Assembly: GCA_049794535.1 (NCBI GenBank)
Contig: JBARCX010000424.1
Coordinates: forward strand, 1-9,384
Direction of reading: 5' to 3'
DNA from: JBARCX01 sp049794535
Lineage (GTDB): Bacteria; Pseudomonadota; Gammaproteobacteria; Xanthomonadales; Rhodanobacteraceae
DNA length: 9,384 nt
The position numbers and the translations under genes were made by a program. The notes beneath the pieces are model-generated. The model saw nothing but the letters and a program-made list of their open reading frames with translations. It made no database searches and had not been told where the DNA came from. Shown here one piece after another: positions 1 through 6,700 of the stretch. The first letter of the stretch is position 1. Each line of letters starts with the position of its first letter.

Positions 1-204
1 GCCATTGGTGTCGTTGATCTGGATGTAACGGATACCGCCAATCGAAAAAATGTAAGCGTGGAAATTCGGGCTGAGGCTCACGTCGGCTGCATTGGGCCAC
101 GCTTGGCCAAGTCCCGTCGAAGGTGGATCGCCTGCAAAGGCGGCTCCTGACAGACCCGTTGCGAGCACAACTGCTAAAACAGCACGGCGATACATCCTTT
201 GCAT
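1..204 (-). CDS. Small secreted protein of unknown function (5' part only)
   Basis: Only the first 68 codons are present; the gene continues past the left edge. The start at 204 is chosen because GAGGGG lies 6 nt upstream of it; a second ATG at 195 has AAAGG too close to serve. The N-terminus MQRMYRRAVLAVVLATGLSG is a typical Sec signal peptide, with positive residues at 3, 6 and 7, a hydrophobic core at about 8-17, and likely cleavage after Ala24 (AFA|GD). The mature start contains WPNAADVSLSPNFHAYIF and then an Ile- and Gly-rich strand-like stretch (IGGIRYIQIND), which looks like a compact beta fold. I recognise no enzyme motif. The style matches short secreted hypothetical proteins of Xanthomonadales, but that is an impression only. 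A weak promoter may lie at 256-282 (TTGGCG, 15-nt spacer, TAGATT). The gene is divergent from the pilus operon and probably unrelated to it. Confidence 0.75.
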   Translation of the reverse strand, partial: MQRMYRRAVLAVVLATGLSGAAFAGDPPSTGLGQAWPNAADVSLSPNFHAYIFSIGGIRYIQINDTNG

Positions 205-695
205 GGTGTTCCCCTCGATGATGATGGTGAGCGTAGGCAGTCCGTTGCGTCAGTCAATCTAGCATTCGGTGCCATGCGCCAAATGTGATGATAGGGCGCC
301 GTCCCGCGCCTGATTCAGCAGGACGCGAGGGCCGTGATGACATCGTGAAGGAGTCGGCCGGCATGCAGGCTGGCGACTGGCTATGCATGCTTGTGAGCTG
401 GATAGCAGTGAGAGCTATTTGCGCATTGCTTAGGGATCACTGCTGCTGATCGTGAGCTGATCCGATTGTCGGCAGCTCAACTTGTGACTGCACAGGCACC
501 ACCGTAGTCAAAAGAAGCGAACATTTTTGCAAGACGTTGACGTGATAGCGTTTGCGAGGCCAGTGCGACGGAAATAAAAGTAAGGCGGCTACGGAACTGG
601 TGGAATAACAGCCGTTTGGTGCCTAGACAAAATTTACATTGCAACAGGCAAGTTTCGCCCCATGAAAAGTGGGTTGAGATGGGACTTTGATCAAC
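205..695. other. Intergenic region without a visible gene
   Basis: I found no convincing reading frame or RNA gene in these 491 bases. The left end should hold the promoter and leader of the minus-strand secreted-protein gene. One inverted repeat is visible: GCATGCA at 361-367 pairs with TGCATGC at 384-390 around a 16-nt loop. It has no T-run after it, so it is not a terminator. The right end runs into the bidirectional terminator at 696-732. Any plus-strand transcript crossing about 560-695 would end there, but I cannot point to a promoter good enough to call a small RNA. Confidence 0.6.
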
Positions 696-732
696 AAAAA
701 AGCCTCGGAAACTTGGTTTCCGAGGCTTTTTT
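696..732. terminator. Strong bidirectional intrinsic terminator
   Basis: A perfect 12-bp stem is formed by AGCCTCGGAAAC (701-712) and GTTTCCGAGGCT (716-727) around a TTG loop. It is flanked by A-run 696-701 on the left and T-run 727-732 on the right, so an RNA of either strand ends in a GC-containing hairpin followed by about six U. Read on the minus strand it lies about 16 nt after the 3' end of tRNA-Thr and is clearly placed to end that transcript. Read on the plus strand it would stop transcription coming from the left before it reaches the tRNA gene in antisense. Confidence 0.92.
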
Positions 733-742
733 GTTTTTTAGA

Positions 743-818
743 TGGTGCCGGAAATAGGAATCGAACCTACGACCTACGCATTACGAATGCGCCGCTCTAC
801 CAACTGAGCTATTCCGGC
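743..818 (-). tRNA. tRNA-Thr (anticodon CGU)
   Basis: The reverse complement of 743-818 folds into a complete 76-nt cloverleaf with an encoded CCA end. The acceptor stem GCCGGAA pairs with TTCCGGC, followed by discriminator A and CCA. The D arm is GCTC-AGTTGGTA-GAGC. The anticodon stem GCGCA/TGCGT encloses loop TTCGTAA, giving anticodon CGT (CGU), which reads the threonine codon ACG. The T arm is GTAGG-TTCGATT-CCTAT with the usual TTCGA loop. It delivers threonine in translation. It is a single-gene transcription unit, with a promoter immediately upstream (831-859) and a terminator immediately downstream (696-732). tRNA genes are common integration sites, but I saw no copy of its 3' end elsewhere in the window. 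Confidence 0.97.
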
Positions 819-830
819 ACTGAGCCGCGA

Positions 831-859
831 AGTTTACGGGGCGACTTCATGGTGTGCAA
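831..859 (-). promoter_or_regulatory. Sigma-70-type promoter of tRNA-Thr
   Basis: On the minus strand TTGCAC (859-854) and TAAACT (836-831) are separated by exactly 17 nt. The -10 box ends 12 nt before the tRNA 5' end, so only a few nucleotides of leader are transcribed. The sequence just after the -10 box begins TCGCGGC. Such a GC-rich discriminator is typical of stable-RNA promoters under stringent (ppGpp) control, so that regulation is plausible but inferred. Confidence 0.6.
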
Positions 860-1140
860 GCCACATTCGCAGGTGTGCACAACCGCTCGATTCTAGTTGG
901 CGTCGCCTAAGGGTTTCGCCGCCACTGGCGGGCCTTGCTGTCGAGCCTGTCGCTGGAATGGTTGGCTGGCAGACGTGGCTTCTCGGACTCCGTAATGCTG
1001 TGTCTGGGTATCCATGCCGCAGGCGGCCATCTCAACGCCCAGGAGGATGGGTTTAGCCCATGACATCACCTTGTATTCGCAAGAAATTATGCATCGGTGT
1101 CGGCAAACGATCGAGCTGACAGTTACTTCTGATGCAAGCG

Positions 1141-1187
1141 ATTTTTAGTTAAATTAATAAAATACAATATATTGCATGTTTTTCTTT
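1141..1187 (+). promoter_or_regulatory. AT-rich block, candidate promoter of the pil operon
   Basis: About 47 bases that are mostly A and T stand out sharply from GC-rich surroundings. They include several -10-like hexamers on the plus strand: TAAAAT (1158-1163), TACAAT (1163-1168) and TATATT (1168-1173), each matching five of six consensus positions. No good -35 box sits at the right distance; the T-rich run at 1142-1146 is the nearest candidate, so an activator or UP-type element may be involved. The block also holds a near-palindrome of 16 nt (1162-1177) centred on CAATATATTG. If transcription starts here the pilV leader is about 150 nt long and includes the palindrome at 1249-1264. Confidence 0.35.
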
Positions 1188-1248
1188 GTGGCTGCTAACG
1201 ACCGAATGTGACGTTGCGCAATATTTTTCGATACAAATGACCGCTTAT

Positions 1249-1264
1249 CGGCAAGATCTTGCCG
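1249..1264. promoter_or_regulatory. Perfect 16-bp palindrome, possible operator
   Basis: CGGCAAGATCTTGCCG is identical to its own reverse complement over all 16 positions, and the symmetry stops exactly at its ends (T1248 faces T1265). It lies 71 nt before the pilV start. A perfect dyad of this length suits a dimeric DNA-binding regulator. As RNA it would form a 6-bp stem with a GATC loop, but no T-tract follows, so it is not an intrinsic terminator. I do not recognise it as the site of a particular regulator. Confidence 0.4.
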
Positions 1265-1335
1265 TTCGTCGGGCTAGGACTAGTTGCTGCCGGGTGCCCC
1301 ATGGAGAGTAGCCATGAGGTATCGGGGAGAACCGC

Positions 1336-1881
1336 ATGCATGTCCTTTCGCGTCAGCGAGGCGTTTCGCTGATTGAGGTGATGGTCGCCATCATCATCTT
1401 CAGTGTGGGTGTGTTGGGTATTGCACTCATGCAGATCAAAGGGGCGCAGTTCACCAAGCAGGCTGGCACGCGCACGGTGGCTGTGTTGCAGGCACGGGCG
1501 CTGGCTGATGCGATGCGCGCCAACCCGGCGGGTGTCTGGGGTGTCGATACGGCTCAAGGGATCGTCAACCAGAAAGGCGATTTGAGCCACAGCTACTACG
1601 CGTATGACGGCAGCTCGGCACCGAGCTCTACGGACTGTCCTAGTGCCAGCATCCCTTGCCAGGTCGCCAAGCAAGACCTCGCCAATTGGCTGGCCCAGTT
1701 GAAAGCGGCGGCGGCTTCACCAACGAGCACGGGCGGAACCGGTAAGTCAGCCAGCCTGGCAAAAGTGGTGGCGACCTCGGGCACGGGCATGCTGACCATT
1801 GCTACGACCTGGAACATCCAGAGCCCCGACGCGGCAGGAGGGGCGACCAATGAGTCGTACCAGTTCAATTACCAGCCTTAA
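1336..1881 (+). CDS. pilV: Type IV pilus minor pilin PilV
   Basis: 181 aa. The protein begins with a short leader ending RQRG and the class III signal RG|VSLIEVMVA, so prepilin peptidase (PilD) should cut after Gly9; Glu14 is the conserved Glu5 of the mature pilin. Residues 10-33 form the hydrophobic N-terminal helix that anchors the subunit in the inner membrane and packs in the pilus core. LGIALMQIKGAQ followed by an Ala-rich segment ending ALADAMRANP is typical of the PilV family. The globular part has two Cys (101 and 108), probably a disulfide. With PilW, PilX and a FimU/FimT-type pilin, PilV forms the complex that primes pilus assembly and recruits PilY1. The start at 1336 is supported by GGGGAGA at 1324-1330. 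It is the first gene of the operon visible here and overlaps pilW by 32 nt. Length fits the family. Confidence 0.93.
   Translation: MHVLSRQRGVSLIEVMVAIIIFSVGVLGIALMQIKGAQFTKQAGTRTVAVLQARALADAMRANPAGVWGVDTAQGIVNQKGDLSHSYYAYDGSSAPSSTDCPSASIPCQVAKQDLANWLAQLKAAAASPTSTGGTGKSASLAKVVATSGTGMLTIATTWNIQSPDAAGGATNESYQFNYQP
1836..1843 (+). promoter_or_regulatory. Ribosome-binding site that fixes the pilW start
   Basis: AGGAGGGG, close to a perfect anti-16S match, sits 6 nt before the ATG at 1850, inside the last codons of pilV. It argues for a pilW start at 1850 rather than the upstream in-frame TTG at 1799 or the downstream GTG at 1901. Translation of pilV through this site probably couples expression of the two genes. 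Confidence 0.85.
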
Positions 1882-3019
1882 GTCGGCCAGCCCTGAGTCG
1901 GTGCGCGCATCGACATGCCGTTCGCTACATAAGCGCAGCGTGGCTGGCTTCTCCTTGATCGAAATGATGATTGCCATGGTGATCGGTGCGCTGGTCGTGG
2001 CGGGCTTGATAAACCTGTTCATTGCCAATCGCAAGGCTTATCAAATTCAGTCGGGCAACAATTTTTTGCAGGAAAACCTGCGCATTGCCTCGGATCGCAT
2101 CGGCTGGTCGCTACGCATGGCCGACTTCTGGGGCGGCAACAATGCCGCTGACGTGCAGGCCGGGAGCGCAGGTACAGCGATCAGTGGCAAAGGTACGTGT
2201 AATGGCAGTTGGGCGACGGCGATCAATCCGGCACTGACAGACGGTGGCGGCGTGTTCGGTTACGTCGGCAGCGATAGCTTTCCCTTGGGCGCGGCGTGTG
2301 TCGGCGGCAATGCCAACTACGTGAAAGGCTCGGACGCACTCGTTCTGCGTTACGCGGAGCCCACCGTGCTCGCGCCCGGCCCAACGCCAGCGGTGTCCAG
2401 CACGATTGCAAAAAATGCCAAGGAGATATTCCTACTCTCCACACCGGGCACCTCAGCGCAGCTTTTCAGCGGCAGCACAGTGCCAACGAACGACACCGAT
2501 ACGGTGCGCAGTTACGCCTATCCCTATCAGGTCGATATGTACTACCTGCGCCCCTGCAGCGTGATCGGGTCGGGTAGTACCTGCAGCGCCAAGGACGATG
2601 GCGGCATGCCGCTGCCCACCTTGATACGCATGCATCTGCAATCCGATGGCTCCTTCGTATCCGAAGCGGTAGTCGACGGTATCGAACAGCTCAAATTCGA
2701 GTACGGCGTCGCTTCCGATATGACGAATGTGGTGCCGACCTATATGCGAGCCGATGCGATGAGCTCCAGCCAGTGGGCGAATGTCGTCTCGGTCAGGGTT
2801 TCACTGGTGGCCGTGAGTCCGGTGCGTGATTTCGTCATGCCGCACACCGGAACCTACACGCTCGGCATACTCGATGGCGCATGCAAGTACGTGATCAGCA
2901 GCGGCAAAACCGATGTGTCTACGTGCAAGAACTTCACACCTTATGGCGATAAGCCCTGGCAATTCACCCGCGTGCGACAACAGTTCGTTGTGCAGCTGCG
3001 CAATCGCACAAGGGGCTGA
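1850..3019 (+). CDS. pilW: Type IV pilus minor pilin PilW
   Basis: 389 aa from the ATG at 1850. The class III signal is VAG|FSLIEMMIAMVIG: cleavage after Gly33, conserved Glu5 at residue 38, hydrophobic helix at about 34-58. The next part (RKAYQIQSGNNFLQENLRIA) matches the PilW family, as do VDGIEQLKFEYGV (275-287) and the C-terminal VRQQFVVQLRNR (375-386). The mature domain has six Cys (117, 150, 236, 245, 345, 359), an even number consistent with disulfides formed in the periplasm. PilW is one of the minor pilins that start pilus assembly and dock PilY1 at the tip. The 33-residue leader is long for a prepilin and contains an extra Cys and several basic residues; a shorter start cannot be excluded but has no ribosome-binding site as good. 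The gene overlaps pilV and ends 5 nt before pilX. Confidence 0.93.
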   Translation: MSRTSSITSLKSASPESVRASTCRSLHKRSVAGFSLIEMMIAMVIGALVVAGLINLFIANRKAYQIQSGNNFLQENLRIASDRIGWSLRMADFWGGNNAADVQAGSAGTAISGKGTCNGSWATAINPALTDGGGVFGYVGSDSFPLGAACVGGNANYVKGSDALVLRYAEPTVLAPGPTPAVSSTIAKNAKEIFLLSTPGTSAQLFSGSTVPTNDTDTVRSYAYPYQVDMYYLRPCSVIGSGSTCSAKDDGGMPLPTLIRMHLQSDGSFVSEAVVDGIEQLKFEYGVASDMTNVVPTYMRADAMSSSQWANVVSVRVSLVAVSPVRDFVMPHTGTYTLGILDGACKYVISSGKTDVSTCKNFTPYGDKPWQFTRVRQQFVVQLRNRTRG

Positions 3020-3024
3020 TCTGC

Positions 3025-3771
3025 ATGTCAACCGACATTTTGCCAATGACCTTGGCACGCATGACGCCTGCGCGGACCCAACGCGGTATCGCGCTCTTCA
3101 TCGGCCTGATCTTCCTGATGATGCTTTCTCTGCTTGCGCTATCGGTGATGAAAGGCACGCTGCTGGAAATGCGCATGACCACGGCAACAGCGCATCACGA
3201 GCAAGCTTTCGAAGCCTCCGAGGCGATGCGTGCCATTCCGGAAGTGATTCTTGCCGACCACGTATTTAATCGTGGTTGGCCAGCCAGTTGGGGTGGTTCG
3301 GTGCCGGATGAGATGTTTGATCTGGACACCACCTTCGCCAATCGCAAGGCATGGGCCAACATGATCAACCCCACGACAGCACCCAGTGGTGGTGGTTTGC
3401 AGAATGCCTGCGGCAATCTGGTGATCTTTTATCTGGCGCCGCCTTGCAAAGATGGAACAGAGGTTGCGGCGGATTACTACTACGCACCCTCGCAGTGGGA
3501 CATCGCGGTGAAGCTCTACGGCTGCGTGGATGGCGTGCCTGGAACGTGTAGCAGCGCAAAACAGATCACCGCCGATGTCAGCGTGGTGAGAGATGGTCAG
3601 GTGCTGCAAACCGGCACCGGCGGTGCGCAAGCCCAAGGTTATGCAAGTCCAGGCGTCGGCATGGCCAGCGGAGGCGGCGCGCTACTTTTTCAGGTGCGTA
3701 GCAAGGCAACCGTGCCAGGTAACGGCGTGGCCGTGACCATCGCGCAATACAAACAAACCATTACGCATTAA
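3025..3771 (+). CDS. pilX: Type IV pilus minor pilin PilX
   Basis: 248 aa. The N-terminus has the PilX_N-type signature: TQRG|IALFIGLIFLMML, then LLALSVMKGTLLEMRMT and AFEASEAMRA (about residues 18-70). Prepilin peptidase would cut after Gly21. The residue at mature position 5 is Ile26, not Glu; lack of Glu5 is known in PilX proteins and in GspK of type II secretion, which sit at the end of the filament. The hydrophobic helix covers about 22-45. The C-terminal domain carries four Cys (129, 141, 167, 175). PilX works with PilV, PilW and PilY1 in initiating and capping the pilus. AGGGG at 3011-3015 lies 9 nt before the start; ATGs at 3046 and 3061 are possible alternatives that would shorten the leader. 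It sits 5 nt after pilW and 25 nt before pilY1. Confidence 0.9.
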   Translation: MSTDILPMTLARMTPARTQRGIALFIGLIFLMMLSLLALSVMKGTLLEMRMTTATAHHEQAFEASEAMRAIPEVILADHVFNRGWPASWGGSVPDEMFDLDTTFANRKAWANMINPTTAPSGGGLQNACGNLVIFYLAPPCKDGTEVAADYYYAPSQWDIAVKLYGCVDGVPGTCSSAKQITADVSVVRDGQVLQTGTGGAQAQGYASPGVGMASGGGALLFQVRSKATVPGNGVAVTIAQYKQTITH

Positions 3772-3796
3772 GCATACCCATTAGGTAGGGGCCATC

Positions 3797-6700
3797 ATGT
3801 TCAACACCAAGCGGGCATTGCGCTGCTTATGGATAATGTCGTCGCTCATCGTTTGTCTTGCGATGTCGATGACCGTGCTGGCTGCCCCATCGACGGATAG
3901 CAACCCCGGCAAAATATCCGTCGTCGACATGACGGATTTCGAAGCCTATCCCTCTGGCGTAAAGGCGCAGACATCGCCGCTGGTGCCACCGCTGATCATG
4001 CTGGTGATGTCGCGCGATGAGCAGCTTTTCAACAAGGCCTATCCGGACTACACCGATCTCGATGGCGACGGCGTTATCGACACGACGTACCAGAATGGGT
4101 TTGCCTACAACGGCTATTTCGACCCCAATCTCTGCTACGCGTACTCCGCCACATCGAATTATTACCAGGCAGCAGCGCAAGCAAGCAGCCATCAGTGCGG
4201 CACCAGTACGGCACCGTGGAGTGGCAACTTTCTAAACTGGGTGGCGATGAGTCGCCTCGATATCGTGCGCTGGGTGCTCTATGGCGGCACGCGCAGTACC
4301 GACACCACCACCCAGACGATACTTGAACGCGCCGAAATTCCCGATGACCTGCACGCCTGGGCCAAGGTGTACAGCGGTACGGACATCAGCAAGTACACGC
4401 CGTTTACCGCAATCACCACTTTCTGCAATGTCTCCAACGGTACGACAGGCGGTTGGGGTGCTTTGGATACGACGCACTCGGGCATCAGCTCTACGCCGCA
4501 GATTCGTGCTGCTTCCGGCTCTTGGCCGGATTGGGCTTCCACCGCCAAATTACAGTGCCAATGGAAGGGCGTGGGTGACGGCGACAGCGCACGTCCGTCT
4601 TCGGCCAGCACTGTCTATACGGCTCGTATCAGCGTTTGTCGGGGAGGCAGTTTGAATGAGGCGTTCTGCGTCGCGTATGGCACCAACTTCAAACCGGAAG
4701 GCCTACTGCAGAAATACAGTAAGAACGACAGCAACGTGAAGCGCTTTGGCCTGGTGACGGGTTCGTCCTCGGTAGCCCGGTTGGGTGGGCAGTTGCGACG
4801 CAACGTGGGTCCGTTGGCCTATAACGTGCCCGGTACGGCGTGTGCTTCGGGTAATGCAGGCAACGGTGATGAGTTCAACAGTAGCGATGGCACCTTCTGC
4901 TACAAGAGCGCCTCGTCAGTCCCCACCGAGGGCATCGTCAAGACACTCGATCGATTGCAGGTGGTGGGCTGGAATGGCACGGATTACGGCACATCCAAGT
5001 CGACGGATTGCTACAACACGGATACGGGTAATGCCTGGGGTGCCCGCGGCTACATGATCGCCGGCACCGGTACACCTGCCGCACGCTGCCCGGATTTCGG
5101 TAACCCGTTGGCGAGTATGTACGCCGAAGCGCTGCGCTATATCCAGGGCAGCTCCGGCGCGACCTATACCGATACAGGATCCATCCTGCCGTTGCCGACA
5201 TGGGCCGATCCGTATGGCACCAAGTCAGACGGCAAACAGCGCAACCAGCCCTGTGCGAGTTGTTCCATCGTGCTGATAAGTAGCGGGCTGAATACCTTCG
5301 ATGCCGCCAATGTGCCATCGGTAACTACGCTCGATGCAGCAGGGCTGACTAACTCCGTGAAGTCCGGTGAGGGTATCGCCGGCCAATATCTGCTCTCCAC
5401 GTACTACAACAATTCTTCGCTGTCTGGTGCGCCGGCCAATGGCACGCTGACAGCCGCAGGCACCAGCTTCAGCGATATCGCCATCTGTTCGCCTACCAGT
5501 ATTGGCACTTTGTCTTCATTGGCGGGTGTGTGTCTGGGGGCGCCCGGGCAGCAAGGCGGCTATCTGATTGCCGGGCTCAGCTATGGCGCGTGGACCCAGT
5601 CCATTCGCACCACTAACGTCGACAAGGGTTTTCACGTCAAGACGTACGGCATTTCGCTGTCCGACAATTTACCGTCCTTCTCGATTGCGGTGGGCAGCCA
5701 GACCGTAGCGATCTCGCCGAGCTGCCGAGCATCGCCTGCGGTTTCGGGCGGCAAGTCCATCTTCAACACCTGCTATATCGGCAATGTCCGTATCGGCGCG
5801 CAGTCGGCGTATGCCGGCAACGGATACACCAGTTACGGCCTGACACCCACAACGACTTATCCCAATGTAGGTAGCTACTACTTCGTTTGGGAGGATTCGC
5901 AATACGGTTCCGATCACGATCAGGATGCCAACAACGTTATCTCCTGGTGCGTCGGCAGCAGCTGCAACATGCCATCGGCGGTCAACTCGGGTGGTGTGGC
6001 GATCTGCGATCCCGTAGTGATGAATGGCAACGTGCTGAAGGTATGGGATTCAGTCCAGAAGAAGCAGGTGGCATCCCATGCTGTAGGCGGTGCCTGCACC
6101 AGCGCTGGCAAGTTGAGCTTTACGCCTGGCTCGAACGATATCGTCGTACGCAATCAGCTGGTGGCGTATAGCTCGGGCGATATGTACCTGGGTTTCCAGG
6201 TGAGTGGTACATCGAATGATGGGCTAACCGAATTCTTCATCGGCAACGGCGGCACAACCGACGGTACCAGTGCGAGCAATGGCGCCAACTTCAACTGTGT
6301 TCTGCTCGGCAACAGCTCGGGTAATACCAATAGCAATAGCTCTGGAACCGGGTGCGATAGCAACCCGCAGGTGACGAGTTTCAAGCTAGGTACCACAACA
6401 GCAGTCACCACCCTGCAGCCACCGCTTTGGTATGCCGCGAAATACAGTGGTTTCAATGGCAGCTCACCGCCGACCCTGTTGGCGGGGAAGGACCCAGACA
6501 ATTATTTCTTCGCGCGTAATGCCGGTGGATTGAAAACCCAGCTCGATGCGGTGTTCCAGTCGATCACCTCGGAGGCGGCGAACAATTTTGGTAATGCCTC
6601 ACCGGCTATCGCCGGTAATGACATCAAGGGCAATGGGCTGGCCTATCAGGTGCAGTACTTCCAGCAGCGCAATGGCGTGAACTGGGTGGGCAGTTTGCAA

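Larger units (their letters stand above)
860..1335. other. Non-coding region upstream of the pilus operon
   Basis: These 476 bases separate the tRNA promoter from pilV and carry no convincing gene. The first half is GC-rich, with small hairpins at 919-931 and 1047-1061 that lack T-tails. The second half holds the AT-rich block at 1141-1187 and the 16-bp palindrome at 1249-1264, both described separately. A well-formed ribosome-binding site (GGGGAGA, 1324-1330) closes the region, 5 nt before the pilV start. The relatives I know of usually have a fimT/fimU-type pseudopilin gene at the head of the operon; no prepilin signature is encoded here in any frame I read. Confidence 0.6.

Noticed and set aside
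361..390. Inverted repeat GCATGCA/TGCATGC as a terminator or operator
   Set aside because: Only 7 bp with a 16-nt loop, no T-tract, and not close to a supported start; it is recorded in the intergenic entry only.
743..818. tRNA-Thr as the attachment site of an integrated element
   Set aside because: I saw no repeat of the tRNA 3' end and no integrase or other mobile gene in the window.
687..896. 69-aa plus-strand reading frame containing NRNRTYDLRITNAPLYQL
   Set aside because: It is the antisense translation of the tRNA-Thr gene plus its terminator, a common annotation artefact. It starts inside the terminator A-run and has no ribosome-binding site.
919..931. Hairpin CCGCC-ACT-GGCGG as a terminator
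   Set aside because: Short stem and no T-tract on either strand.
1047..1148. 33-codon frame just after AGGAGG in the pilV upstream region
   Set aside because: The AGGAGG touches the ATG, leaving no spacer, and the peptide has no signal, domain or other support. Another ATG at 1060 gives only 19 codons.
1195..1674. 159-aa minus-strand frame across the pilV upstream region and pilV
   Set aside because: It is the opposite-strand shadow of pilV, Arg/His-rich with no domain, and would cover the palindrome and the pilV ribosome-binding site.
1799..1849. TTG start that would lengthen PilW by 17 residues
   Set aside because: It lies deep inside pilV with no ribosome-binding site, while AGGAGGGG sits ideally before the ATG at 1850.
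3139..3636. 165-aa minus-strand frame inside pilX
   Set aside because: Antisense shadow of a well-supported gene, with no recognisable motif or ribosome-binding site.
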